Of a stretch of 64,000 bases of DNA, positions 43,474 through 52,220 are shown one piece after another. How positions within the stretch are numbered: position 1 is the first letter of the stretch; the number at the start of each line of letters is the position of its first letter. A program made the translations under genes and the position numbers. The DNA is taken from NCBI RefSeq assembly GCF_040822065.1, contig NZ_CP162005.1, positions 5,208,001 to 5,272,000 of the forward strand, in the 5' to 3' direction. The notes beneath the pieces were generated by a model. It was not told where the DNA came from, made no database searches, and saw only the letters and a program-made list of their open reading frames with translations. The DNA comes from Pedobacter sp. WC2423. GTDB taxonomy: Bacteria > Bacteroidota > Bacteroidia > Sphingobacteriales > Sphingobacteriaceae.

Positions 43474-44268
43474 TTATTTATTTAATGTTAAACTAGCTTC
43501 TCCCTTCTGATTAGTATTACTTAGTAATAATCCGGCGTCATCTCTACTTATTGCGCCAACCTGAACACTAAATTTAACAGTTTGGGATCCATCAAATGTA
43601 CTTGGTAGTAACATTGCGCCGTTAGTGGGAATACTTTTAGGATCGGAAAGTGCTAATCCAGTAATAGGATACCTGGAATCCGTTAAACTAAACGAATTAT
43701 AATAATTTCCATTTATGTATATATCAACATTACCGTGTACTTCAATATTCTGACCTCCTGTAGGAGAATTTGTATTAAATCCAGCAGCGGCAAACCAATT
43801 TCCACTGGTATCTTTAGCTAACTCTATTCCTCCTGTAGTTGTCATTGAGCTAATCGTGAATCCCATATTTTCTTGCACATAGCTGGAGACTGCGGAGACA
43901 GCGCCAAATTTTAGACTCATTTCTTGCGAAATTGCAGAAACTGTTAAGGGACCAAAATCAATTGATGGTACAGGACCTGGACCATTATTCCTGTTAGGAT
44001 TAGAGGATGAACTGTGATCCATAGAAGGGGTATTTCCTGCACCAGTAAATCCACCTAAAGTATATCCACTATTGAAACCACTGTTTCTACCATCACTTAC
44101 ATAGCCACCTCCACCACCCAATGGACCCGTATAAACTGAATCTGGATCAATTGGCTCTGCCTTTGGCGGAAATTTACCTCCCAATATGCTTTTTATCGAA
44201 GTGCGATCAAGTACTTCCATCTCGTTTTCTAACTCATCGAACGACAAATTTGTTATTTTGTTTTTCAT
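43474..44268 (-). CDS. Secreted protein with double-glycine leader (C39 exporter substrate)
   Basis: 264 residues. N-terminus MKNKITNLSFDELENEMEVL then DRTSIKSILGG: an acidic amphipathic leader ending in Gly30-Gly31, the classic site cut by C39 peptidases. A Gly/Ser/Asn-rich linker (about 50-95) leads to a C-terminal domain (about 100-264) that is beta-rich with no family I know. The C39 ABC exporter and HlyD adaptor are divergently encoded 118 bases away, which makes this their likely cargo. It is much longer than usual double-glycine peptides. No cysteines are seen in the body, so no disulfide or lanthionine chemistry is suggested. Toxin, adhesin or signal are all open. Confidence 0.8.
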   Translation of the reverse strand: MKNKITNLSFDELENEMEVLDRTSIKSILGGKFPPKAEPIDPDSVYTGPLGGGGGYVSDGRNSGFNSGYTLGGFTGAGNTPSMDHSSSSNPNRNNGPGPVPSIDFGPLTVSAISQEMSLKFGAVSAVSSYVQENMGFTISSMTTTGGIELAKDTSGNWFAAAGFNTNSPTGGQNIEVHGNVDIYINGNYYNSFSLTDSRYPITGLALSDPKSIPTNGAMLLPSTFDGSQTVKFSVQVGAISRDDAGLLLSNTNQKGEASLTLNK

Positions 44269-44307
44269 GCTTTTTATTTTTTGGGTTACGTAGGTTAATC
44301 AGATGGA

Positions 44308-44315
44308 TAAAGGTA
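44308..44315 (-). promoter_or_regulatory. Candidate -7 box TACCTTTA for the leader-protein operon
   Basis: On the minus strand TACCTTTA matches TAnnTTTG in seven of eight positions and lies 40 bases before the start of the double-glycine-leader gene, within the 118-base divergent region shared with the exporter. Confidence 0.3.
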
Positions 44316-44386
44316 TTGTAATATTTATTATCATTTGATATTTTTTAAATAAATAATTATACTTTAGTGCCCTCTAGTAATTACCT

Positions 44387-46615
44387 ATGACATTAAGAAA
44401 ATTTCCATCAGACAGGCAACTGGATATGATGGACTGTGGACCTGCCTGCTTGAAAATGATCGCCAAGTTCCATGGTAAGTTTTACTCCCTTCAATACTTG
44501 CGGGATAAATGCGGGATTACTAAAGAGGGCATTTCTTTTCTGGATTTGAGTCATGCTGCTGAAAGCATAGGTTTACGCACCTTATCTCTAAAATGCAGTA
44601 TCGAAGACTTGCAGCATAAAATTCCTCTTCCAGTAATCGTTCACTGGGACAATAGCCATTTTATTATTGTATATAAGGTAACTCCTAAACATATTTATGT
44701 TTCAGATCCCGGGAGGGGACATCTGAAATACACAGTAAAGGAATTTGCTGATAAATGGCTTGAACAGGGAAAGGCAAAGGGAGTTCTAATGGCGATTGAG
44801 CCGCAGGCTGATTTCTATCAACGGCAACCCAATGAGAAAAGAGACCGGAGAAAAACATTAAGTCATTTTTTAAGCTATTTCGCACCTTATAAAAAGAGTT
44901 TTATAAATCTGTTTGTCGTGATGTTGCTCGTTACGATTCTTCAGGGATTTTTACCTTTTATAGCCAAATCAGTTATTGATGTTGGTATTCAGACACATGA
45001 CCTGGACTTTATCAATATAGTTCTTCTTGCAAACGTGGCTATTTATATCAGTATCCTTCTTTCCAACATCGTGCGGGATTGGATTATGTTACATGTTACT
45101 TCCAGAATTGATATTGCCTTAATTTCTGATTACCTGATTAAGCTTATGCTGCTGCCAATTACCTTCTTCGAAAATAAGCAGACCGGTGATATCTTACAAA
45201 GAGCACAGGATCACGAACGTATCCGAAGCTTCATCATGAATAATTCGCTTAACATGGTTTTTTCCATTTTAACCTTTTTTGTTTTTGGTGTTATTTTATT
45301 CATATACAATACCCTGATTTTTGGAATTTTCTTAGCAGGAAGTGTATTATATGTGTTGTGGGTTGTTGCCTTTTTAAAAGTAAGAAAGAAGCTGGATTGG
45401 GAATATTTCGAACTGGTGAGTAAGAATCAAAGTTACTGGGTAGAAACTATCGGAGCAATACAAGATATCAAGATCAATAACTATGAGAAATCCAAAAGGT
45501 GGAAATGGGAAGATATACAAGCCAGATTATATAAAGTAAACCTCAGAGTGCTAAATGTGACCAATACCCAAAACCTTGGCGCACAGTTTATAGACAGTCT
45601 GAAAAATCTTTTTATTACTTTTTTCTGTGCTAAGGCTGTCATCAAAGGTGAAATGACATTTGGGGTGATGATTTCAACCCAGTTTATTATTGGGATGCTC
45701 AACGGGCCTGTCGTACAGTTTATACAATTTATCATTTCATTTCAATTTGCACAGATAAGTTTTCTCCGTCTGAATGAAATTCATCAATTGGAAGATGAAC
45801 ATGAAAATGTAGGTTCAAATGCTATTGACTTACCAGAGAACAAAAGCCTGATTCTTAACAACGTTTCTTTTCAATATACACCTACTGGCCCGGTGATACT
45901 CAAAGGGATACGTTTATTGATTCCCGAAGGAAAAGTAACAGCTATTGTGGGTGATAGCGGTTGTGGAAAATCTACTTTACTTAAATTATTGCTGAGGCTC
46001 TACAAGCCATCATACGGTGATATACAGATAGGCAATATGAATGTGAACAATATTAGCTTAAAACAATGGCGGGACAAATGCGGTGCAGTTATGCAGGATG
46101 GGAAAATATTTAATGATACTATATTGAATAATATTGTCCTGGATGATGAGAAAATAGACTACTCCAAACTAAAAAAAGCCTTGGAGACAGCAAACATAGC
46201 CTCCGAGATAGAGCAATTGCCACTGGGATATCAGACCGTGATGGGAGAGCAGGGAAGAGGACTTAGCGGAGGTCAGAAACAGCGTGTTTTAATTGCCAGG
46301 GCACTCTATAAAAATCCGGATTATTTGTTTTTCGATGAGGCAACTAATTCACTGGATACCTTAAATGAACAGAAAATAGTCAATGCACTTGATGATGTCT
46401 TTAAAGAAAAAACGGTTATCGTTGTCGCTCACAGGTTAAGTACGATACGCAAAGCAGATCAGATTGTTGTCATGCAAGCTGGTATGGTGGTTGAAATTGG
46501 CAATCATGAGCTATTGATGCAAAATAAGGGCAGGTATTTTCAACTAGTACAATCACAAATGGAATTAACTGTTATAGATACCCCACTTGTCCCATTAATT
46601 ACGGAAAACAACTAA
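44387..46615 (+). CDS. Peptidase-containing ABC exporter (C39 type)
   Basis: 742 residues: an N-terminal C39 peptidase (about 1-140) with Q11, catalytic C17 in MMDCGPACL, H91 in DNSHFIIVY and D107 in VSDPGRG; six membrane helices (about 165-440); and an ATPase domain with Walker A GDSGCGKST, signature LSGGQKQR, Walker B YLFFDEATNSLD and H-loop VAHRLST. It cuts double-glycine leaders and exports the mature product through the inner membrane. All catalytic residues are present. The adaptor gene follows by 40 bases. The cargo is most likely the protein at 43474. Confidence 0.93.
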   Translation: MTLRKFPSDRQLDMMDCGPACLKMIAKFHGKFYSLQYLRDKCGITKEGISFLDLSHAAESIGLRTLSLKCSIEDLQHKIPLPVIVHWDNSHFIIVYKVTPKHIYVSDPGRGHLKYTVKEFADKWLEQGKAKGVLMAIEPQADFYQRQPNEKRDRRKTLSHFLSYFAPYKKSFINLFVVMLLVTILQGFLPFIAKSVIDVGIQTHDLDFINIVLLANVAIYISILLSNIVRDWIMLHVTSRIDIALISDYLIKLMLLPITFFENKQTGDILQRAQDHERIRSFIMNNSLNMVFSILTFFVFGVILFIYNTLIFGIFLAGSVLYVLWVVAFLKVRKKLDWEYFELVSKNQSYWVETIGAIQDIKINNYEKSKRWKWEDIQARLYKVNLRVLNVTNTQNLGAQFIDSLKNLFITFFCAKAVIKGEMTFGVMISTQFIIGMLNGPVVQFIQFIISFQFAQISFLRLNEIHQLEDEHENVGSNAIDLPENKSLILNNVSFQYTPTGPVILKGIRLLIPEGKVTAIVGDSGCGKSTLLKLLLRLYKPSYGDIQIGNMNVNNISLKQWRDKCGAVMQDGKIFNDTILNNIVLDDEKIDYSKLKKALETANIASEIEQLPLGYQTVMGEQGRGLSGGQKQRVLIARALYKNPDYLFFDEATNSLDTLNEQKIVNALDDVFKEKTVIVVAHRLSTIRKADQIVVMQAGMVVEIGNHELLMQNKGRYFQLVQSQMELTVIDTPLVPLITENN

Positions 46616-46655
46616 GCAGGCGTATCCGGTTTTCCCAATAATTGATCAAACACAA

Positions 46656-47972
46656 ATGAACGAAGAAGAGATATATCACTCCAATCAGCGTACAGAGCAA
46701 GTACAGGATATTATAGAACGTATGCCCACAAGATTTGGATTCTGGGTAAGCCTAATAGTCCTTTTTATATTTATTATGCTGCTTCTTTTTGGCTGGTTGG
46801 TACGCTATCCGGACGTAGTAACAGGACAAATTGTTATCAATGCAAACAATGCGCCTTTAAAGCTCATCGCGAACAGCAGTGGCAAAATTAAGCTCAATAA
46901 CGTTAGGTCTATGGATCAGATCAAAGAGGGGCAGGTAATTGCTTATATTGAAAATCCTACGCGGTTAGAAAATGTTCTTTTGATCGAGCAAATCCTCAAA
47001 GACTATAATCCCAATGCGGATACGATTACGAATGTTTTTGCAAAACTACCGCACAATTTTTCCATGGGTGACCTGAATATAAAGTACTATTCTTTTGTCA
47101 ATAGCCTGCAAAACTACATTAACTATAGGGAAAATAAACTGATGGATAAACAAGATTCTAATTTAAGGATCCTGCAATCAGAACAGAAAAATGCGATTAC
47201 ATCTGCAGAGAAACGTGTGGAGATGAGTATCAATAATTTAGAATATGTTTACAAATCTTATCGGCGTGATTCTTTACTTTTTATCAAAAGAGTCATTAGT
47301 GAATCTGAGTTTGACAAAACCAACCTGAGCTACATTGCGGCCAAAGATGGTTATCAGTTTTCTTTAAATAATATGATTAATGCGAAGCAATCGGAACAGC
47401 AGACCGGTGGTAAAAGACAAGAACTTTCAGTTCAGAAACCTGAAAAACAGATTGAATTGCGCATGGCAGTTATTTCGGCATTTAATGATCTTCAGGATAA
47501 TATTAAAAGTTGGGAACAGAAATATATCTTTAGATCTCCTTTTTCAGGGAAAGTTCAGTTCTTGAAATTTTATACTGATGATCAGTTTATTACAAGTGGA
47601 GAACCTGTATTTACAATTGTTGCTAAAGAAGAAAAGGCACTTGGACAGGTTTCATTGCCTGCTCTTGGTTCAGGTAAGATTAAAATCGGACAAGAGGTAA
47701 TTGTGAAATTGGACAATTTTCCATATATGGAATATGGATCTATCAAGGGACAGGTAAATTCCATTTCATTGACAACTAATATCACTAAAACTGAGAATAG
47801 TAATATTGATACTTATATGGTGCTGGTAGATTTTCCCGATCAGTTAAGAACAAATTATGGGAAACAATTGGATTTCAGGGCTGAAGCTAAGGGAACAGCT
47901 GAAATCATTACAAATGACAGGCGCCTGGTGCAAAGATTTTTTGATAACTTGAAGTATGTCTTAAATAAATAG
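46656..47972 (+). CDS. HlyD-family membrane fusion adaptor
   Basis: 438 residues: a short cytoplasmic tail, one membrane helix (FWVSLIVLFIFIMLLLFGWLV, about 30-52), a lipoyl-like half (NSSGKIKLNN, GQVIAYIENP), a long alpha-hairpin (about 140-270) and the returning beta-barrel part (FRSPFSGKVQFLKFYTDDQF). It connects the C39 exporter with an outer-membrane channel. No TolC-like gene is in the window, so a shared channel must be used. Confidence 0.9.
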   Translation: MNEEEIYHSNQRTEQVQDIIERMPTRFGFWVSLIVLFIFIMLLLFGWLVRYPDVVTGQIVINANNAPLKLIANSSGKIKLNNVRSMDQIKEGQVIAYIENPTRLENVLLIEQILKDYNPNADTITNVFAKLPHNFSMGDLNIKYYSFVNSLQNYINYRENKLMDKQDSNLRILQSEQKNAITSAEKRVEMSINNLEYVYKSYRRDSLLFIKRVISESEFDKTNLSYIAAKDGYQFSLNNMINAKQSEQQTGGKRQELSVQKPEKQIELRMAVISAFNDLQDNIKSWEQKYIFRSPFSGKVQFLKFYTDDQFITSGEPVFTIVAKEEKALGQVSLPALGSGKIKIGQEVIVKLDNFPYMEYGSIKGQVNSISLTTNITKTENSNIDTYMVLVDFPDQLRTNYGKQLDFRAEAKGTAEIITNDRRLVQRFFDNLKYVLNK

Positions 47973-47983
47973 TCCCTAATCCC

Positions 47984-48574
47984 TTAATCATACAAATAAG
48001 TCCTCTTGAACTTTAAATCTGACAGTTTAACGTATCCAAAAAGTTGTTTCCCGTTAGACATCAGGGTTGCAAAACCCCAGTCTCCCTCAAAAATTTCCTC
48101 AATATTAATCACTTCGGGCGTGTTGGCGAAACCTTTCTTTCTTGATTTATCATCCGGTTTGCTGTAGAAATAACAGAGATCAGCAGAAACGATATATTCG
48201 CCAGTTACATTATCAGCAATCTTGGTGTAAATACCATTGAAACGGTCTGTAAGCTGATAATTATTGCAATCCTGAAAACTCGCTTCTAATGAATCTTTCA
48301 AAAATGTAAGGGATACTTTGCATAGCAACGACTTTTTCTCTGCCTTTATCGTGGTTTTATTATCTGTTAATGTTCCTGTGCCTGTAAACTGACCATAAGT
48401 CCCGGCCTTATTATTCCAGTTAGCAAGCACGTTTACTTCTACCTGATCGTCTGTTCTCCTGACTGATATATTGCTCGAAGTACCTTTCTCCTTATTTATT
48501 AATTTATAAGTAGCTGACTGAGAGAACATTTTTTGCGCGGAGAATAAAAGGACGACAATAAAGATATATTTCAT
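47984..48574 (-). CDS. Secreted hypothetical protein
   Basis: 196 residues with a signal peptide (KYIFIVVLLFSAQKMFSQ) and a mature part of two domains: a beta-rich N-terminal domain (ATYKLINKEKGTSSNISV, GQFTGTGTLTDNK) and a C-terminal region (about 125-196) that resembles a bacterial SH3 fold (WGFATLMSNGKQLFGYVKLS). Convergent with the HlyD gene, 11 bases apart. It may belong to the secretion island by place, but nothing in the sequence ties it to that. Confidence 0.65.
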   Translation of the reverse strand: MKYIFIVVLLFSAQKMFSQSATYKLINKEKGTSSNISVRRTDDQVEVNVLANWNNKAGTYGQFTGTGTLTDNKTTIKAEKKSLLCKVSLTFLKDSLEASFQDCNNYQLTDRFNGIYTKIADNVTGEYIVSADLCYFYSKPDDKSRKKGFANTPEVINIEEIFEGDWGFATLMSNGKQLFGYVKLSDLKFKRTYLYD

Positions 48575-48689
48575 TAATTATTAATATATAATTTAACTTT
48601 TTATGCTGATCAACTATAACAAGCACTGCTGACTATATGTTTTGAAGAATGGCTTTTATTTTCTGAACAGTTTAGCTAGATTGGGCATT

Positions 48690-49181
48690 ATGAATATAAC
48701 GATAAGAGAAATTCAGCCAGAAGATAATGCTGCAATGGCCTTAATTCTAAAAACAAGTCTGGAAGAGTTTGGCCTTAATATTCCAGGTACTGCTTATTTT
48801 GATGAGAGTACGAATCATCTGTATGAGGCATTTCGTGTGGGAGGCAGTAAATATTATGTTGCTGAACAAGGAAATGAAATTTTAGGTGGAGTAGGATTGT
48901 ATCCTTCAAGTGGGCTTCCTGAAGATACTGTTGAACTGGTGAAGATGTACCTGGCCTCACCACACAGAGGCAGGGGATTGGGCAAAATATTGATGCAGAA
49001 ATGTATTGCGCTGGCAGAAGAACTAGGGTATAAATATATTTACCTCGAATCCATGCCAGAGCTCTCTGCTGCGGTTTCTGCTTATGAGAAACTAGGCTTC
49101 AAACTATTAGATAAGCCAATTGGTAACACAGGTCATTATTCCTGTTCCATTTGGATGTTATATACGATAGGTTCCTGCTAA
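48690..49181 (+). CDS. GNAT-family N-acetyltransferase
   Basis: 163 residues from ATG 48690 (MNITIREIQPEDNAAM); the frame opens at a TTG at 48642 but that extension lacks homology features. The acetyl-CoA-binding motif is in VKMYLASPHRGRGLGKILMQKCIALAEELGY (about 85-115; shown in part: HRGRGLGKIL). The C-terminal YEKLGFKLLD is typical. Substrate unknown. Confidence 0.85.
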   Translation: MNITIREIQPEDNAAMALILKTSLEEFGLNIPGTAYFDESTNHLYEAFRVGGSKYYVAEQGNEILGGVGLYPSSGLPEDTVELVKMYLASPHRGRGLGKILMQKCIALAEELGYKYIYLESMPELSAAVSAYEKLGFKLLDKPIGNTGHYSCSIWMLYTIGSC

Positions 49182-49185
49182 ATCT

Positions 49186-49246
49186 ATTGACCTTATTTTA
49201 GTCAATTACATAAAACTATTTTTAAGTATTTTTATATAAGGTCAAT
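49186..49246. repeat. AT-rich inverted repeat after the GNAT gene
   Basis: ATTGACCTTAT (49186-49196) and ATAAGGTCAAT (49236-49246) are perfect 11-base inverted arms with 39 AT-rich bases between. They start five bases after the GNAT stop codon. It could be a terminator-like structure or a small insertion. Confidence 0.5.
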
Positions 49247-49309
49247 GAATGAATTGAACAAGGTTTTGGTCTGGGAGATGAATTTATACATCTAAGTAGA
49301 TTTAAAAGC

Positions 49310-49341
49310 CTGTTTAAGTCATACCGGCATAGCTTAAACAG
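49310..49341. repeat. Inverted repeat before the ECF sigma gene
   Basis: CTGTTTAAG (49310-49318) and CTTAAACAG (49333-49341) with a 14-base loop containing ATACCGGCAT. It lies about 115 bases upstream of the sigma factor gene. Operator or hairpin; not decidable by eye. Confidence 0.45.
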
Positions 49342-49455
49342 TCCTGTTCATTTTATGGAACATAAATAACTTTAGTAAATGGCACACTTGTGGGTTATTT
49401 AATTAATAGTGTAATAAAATACGCGATTATTTAAATAACTACTTAATCATAAGCT

Positions 49456-50073
49456 ATGCTTTTACTCATTGTAGTCTTCCCTGTAAAGACAAATTCCCTG
49501 TCTGTAATTAGTATTGCCAATAATGAGGAAAAGGAATTGATCAAGGAGTTGAAATTAATGGATATGAGAGCATTCTCTTTCTTATATCAGCAATATTCAT
49601 CCGCACTGTTATCCATTATCCTGAAGATTGTGAAATCCAAAGAAACAGCAGAAGATGTTTTACAGGAAACCTTTACGAAAGTAGCATCCAGAATTAATCA
49701 GTATGATGAAACTAAAGGAAGATTATTTACCTGGATGGCAAGAATTGCCAGAAATAAAGCACTTGACCAGATCAAAGCACGCGGATCGGCTAATAGTGCC
49801 AGAAACATAAAAATAGAGGAAATTATGGATCTGGTAGAAATGAATAATGTTTGTTATTACAATCCCGATACCATTGGGATCGGACAATTGACTACCACAT
49901 TAAATCCTTTTCAGAAAGAAGTATTGGATCTGGTTTATTTTCAAGGCTATTCACATGCTGAAACAGCTAAGATTCTTAATATTCCAATTGGTACAGTTAA
50001 AACCAGGATAAGGATTTCGATCTTGACCTTGAGAAAATATTTCACTATACCGCTGGTGTTTGATTTATACTGA
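49456..50073 (+). CDS. ECF RNA polymerase sigma factor
   Basis: 205 residues. Region 2: FSFLYQQYSSALLSIILKIV, ETAEDVLQETFTKV and FTWMARIARNKALDQIK. Region 4: LNPFQKEVLDLVYFQGYSHA and ETAKILNIPIGTVKTRI, with its helix-turn-helix. The ATG at 49456 gives a 34-residue N-terminal stretch before LMDMRAFSF; a later start is possible. No anti-sigma gene adjoins it, unlike the Fec-type unit at 60-62 kb. Targets unknown. Confidence 0.85.
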   Translation: MLLLIVVFPVKTNSLSVISIANNEEKELIKELKLMDMRAFSFLYQQYSSALLSIILKIVKSKETAEDVLQETFTKVASRINQYDETKGRLFTWMARIARNKALDQIKARGSANSARNIKIEEIMDLVEMNNVCYYNPDTIGIGQLTTTLNPFQKEVLDLVYFQGYSHAETAKILNIPIGTVKTRIRISILTLRKYFTIPLVFDLY

Positions 50074-50249
50074 TGAATTCTTAACAACGTTTATTCTGTT
50101 GCTCAGTATTTAATAATTACTTTTTTGTTATTATGTTTGTTTTATTTGAATTAAACAATAATAGTATGTGTTTTATGTTTATTTAATTTCATTTATTTGT
50201 GTTTGTTATATGTTTAAGATATTCTTAAATGAGTAATAGATATTTATAA

Positions 50250-50801
50250 ATGGGCGGTAATAGACCAAGAAGAACAAATGAATTGATAGGTGAAATAGTT
50301 AAAGATGATCCGTTAGCCTTTACTAAGAATCGATGCTCAGATAATGCAAGAATGGTATTGACTAAGGCCGAAGGGATTGAATTTGATATATGGTTTGACA
50401 AGCATTATTATCATCGGGAGAGATATGGCGATGATAATGGTAAAAGAGAGGGGATAAGTCATGATTTAGTTCAGCAACTCATCATTGATGCTGCAAAGCA
50501 TTTGTTATTCTATTCAATAAAAGTAAAGGGGTTTTCATTTGTGAATTTTGAGCTGGCGATAAGAAAAACGAGAATTACAATTACACAGAATCTTAAAGAA
50601 GAGACAAAATTGAATATAGTAGCTGAATATCATTATCTAAATTTGAATAGATACGAGGTAACTGTTATAGCTGCGCTAAGAAAAGATGATTTTCATTTTA
50701 GTGATGGTGAGTATCAAATTGAAATTCATATAGATGGTACTTCTTCCTTATTCAAAATGGAAAGACACAATATTAAGATGGCGGATCAATATTTAAAATA
50801 A
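50250..50801 (+). CDS. Hypothetical protein in AT-rich region
   Basis: 183 residues, soluble, basic N-terminus (MGGNRPRRTNELIGEIVKDD). Mixed alpha/beta pattern with WFDKHYYHRERYGDDNG and a later beta-rich half. I recognise no family. Base composition is clearly more AT-rich than the metabolic genes around it, and the flanks carry insertion-sequence relics, so it may be acquired DNA. Confidence 0.5.
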   Translation: MGGNRPRRTNELIGEIVKDDPLAFTKNRCSDNARMVLTKAEGIEFDIWFDKHYYHRERYGDDNGKREGISHDLVQQLIIDAAKHLLFYSIKVKGFSFVNFELAIRKTRITITQNLKEETKLNIVAEYHYLNLNRYEVTVIAALRKDDFHFSDGEYQIEIHIDGTSSLFKMERHNIKMADQYLK

Positions 50802-50859
50802 ATAAAGTAAACTATTATTGTTATAATAAAAATAGTTACATTTGTGTTGGTATTTGAGG

Positions 50860-50910
50860 CAGGATAATACTCTGGGTAGCTGTAAAAAGCAGGACAAAAT
50901 TCTGGACAGC
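50860..50910 (+). repeat. Pair of imperfect 21-base direct repeats
   Basis: Two 21-base units at 50860-50880 and 50890-50910, exactly 30 bases apart, agree in 16 positions (both CAGGA..A.A.TCTGG..AGC in outline). GAGGC/GCCTC and GCTGT/ACAGC can also pair. A promoter-like TACATTTG is at 50837. They look like the repeated end of a lost insertion sequence; the family is not identified. Confidence 0.45.
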
Positions 50911-50922
50911 CTCGCAACATTG

Positions 50923-50987
50923 AAGCCCCTTAATGGACTGCCCCCAAAAAGTGTCTAACTTTTTGGGGGCAGTCCATTAAGGGGCTT
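50923..50987. repeat. Perfect 30-base inverted repeat containing insertion-sequence ends
   Basis: Two perfect 30-base arms with a five-base loop (GTCTA). The inner 43 bases (50934-50976) start TGGACTGCCCCC and end GGGGGCAGTCCA, the same ends as the IS element at 52178-53620. The outer arms AAGCCCCTTAA/TTAAGGGGCTT, followed by T-rich sequence, look like a terminator into whose loop the element end was inserted. The remaining 155 bases up to the next gene show nothing I can name. Confidence 0.85.
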
Positions 50988-51142
50988 TATTTATTTTTAG
51001 AGTTTACGTCAATAATCATATATACCTAATTGGTCAATTCTGGCGCTCATTAAAATTTTTTAATCAAATTTTAATGAAATTCTAATTTAAACTATCCCAT
51101 ATTCTTTAACTCCTATAGCTATGAAATTTAAAACTGATACTT

Positions 51143-52156
51143 ATGAAAAAGATCGCAAAAATTAGTCTTTTGCTTTTAGCAATGACTTTTGCCAGGACAG
51201 CTGCATTCGCGCAGATTAGTGTAGGCATTAATATATCTGCAAGAATTGCTCCGCCAGCACTTCCGGTTTACTCACAACCTCCTTGTCCGGCGGATGGTTA
51301 TTTATGGACTCCCGGTTACTGGGCCTATGACGATGCTGATGGCTATTACTGGGTTCCGGGCGTATGGGTGCATCCACCACGCACAGGTGTATTATGGACG
51401 CCTGCATATTGGGGCTTTGACGGTGGAGTCTATAGTTTTCACTCAGGCTACTGGGGTCCTCATATTGGATTTTATGGTGGTATAAATTATGGTTTTGGCT
51501 ATGGTGGCTCAGGTTTTTATGGCGGAAGATGGGACGGAGGGTCCTACAGGTATAATACAGCCATCACCAATGTAAATACTACGGTTGTTCATAACACTTA
51601 TATCAATAATACCGTAGTGAATAACAATACAGTAAACAATAACCGTACAAGTTTTAATGGCCGGGGAGGTGTAAATGTGCAGCCACGTGAAGAAGAACGC
51701 CGGGCAATGAACGAAAGCCATATACAGCCAACTGCTTCTCAATTAGCTCATCAGCAATCAGCAGGCAGGGATCACAATCAATTTGCCAATGTAAACCATG
51801 GTAAGCCAGGAAATCCGGCGATGGAGAGAATACATGGAAATGGGGCTGAGAATAACCATCAGGCAAATGGAAATAACCATCACGAAGATGTGAACAGATA
51901 CCAGGCAAATGGAGACAATCCAATGAAAAATGACAGGCAGGTTAATGGAGATAATAGGATGAAAGGTGAAAGGCTGGCTGGCGCTGGCGGGAATAAATCA
52001 CCTCAGCAGTGGCATCCTGGAATTAACAGGCATCCAAACGCTATGCAACAACCAAATCGTATTCAGCCGCCGCATCCTAATCAACAACACCGTATGCAAC
52101 AACCGCATCCGCAACATGAAGCTCATCCGCACCGGGAAGAAAGGGGACGCAGATAA
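51143..52156 (+). CDS. Secreted YXWGXW-repeat protein
   Basis: 337 residues. Signal peptide (KKIAKISLLLLAMTFARTAAFAQ), then aromatic repeats of the YXWGXW group (WTPGYWAYDD, YWVPGVWVHPP, LWTPAYWGFDG, SGYWGPHIGF), a Gly/Tyr-rich stretch, an Asn/Thr/Val-rich beta-type stretch, and a disordered Asn/His/Gln/Pro-rich C-terminal half. Family function unknown; these proteins are predicted to be exported. The gene once ended in a hairpin terminator that is now split by an IS. Confidence 0.85.
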   Translation: MKKIAKISLLLLAMTFARTAAFAQISVGINISARIAPPALPVYSQPPCPADGYLWTPGYWAYDDADGYYWVPGVWVHPPRTGVLWTPAYWGFDGGVYSFHSGYWGPHIGFYGGINYGFGYGGSGFYGGRWDGGSYRYNTAITNVNTTVVHNTYINNTVVNNNTVNNNRTSFNGRGGVNVQPREEERRAMNESHIQPTASQLAHQQSAGRDHNQFANVNHGKPGNPAMERIHGNGAENNHQANGNNHHEDVNRYQANGDNPMKNDRQVNGDNRMKGERLAGAGGNKSPQQWHPGINRHPNAMQQPNRIQPPHPNQQHRMQQPHPQHEAHPHREERGRR

Positions 52157-52220
52157 CATTAAAAAGGCCTCTTAAACTGCAATGCCCCCAAAAAGTTAGA
52201 CACTTTCTGGGGGCATTATT

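Noticed and set aside
50934..50976. Circle junction of the IS element
   Set aside because: In a circle junction the outer tips meet; here the inner sides of two ends face each other, so it is a deletion relic rather than a junction.
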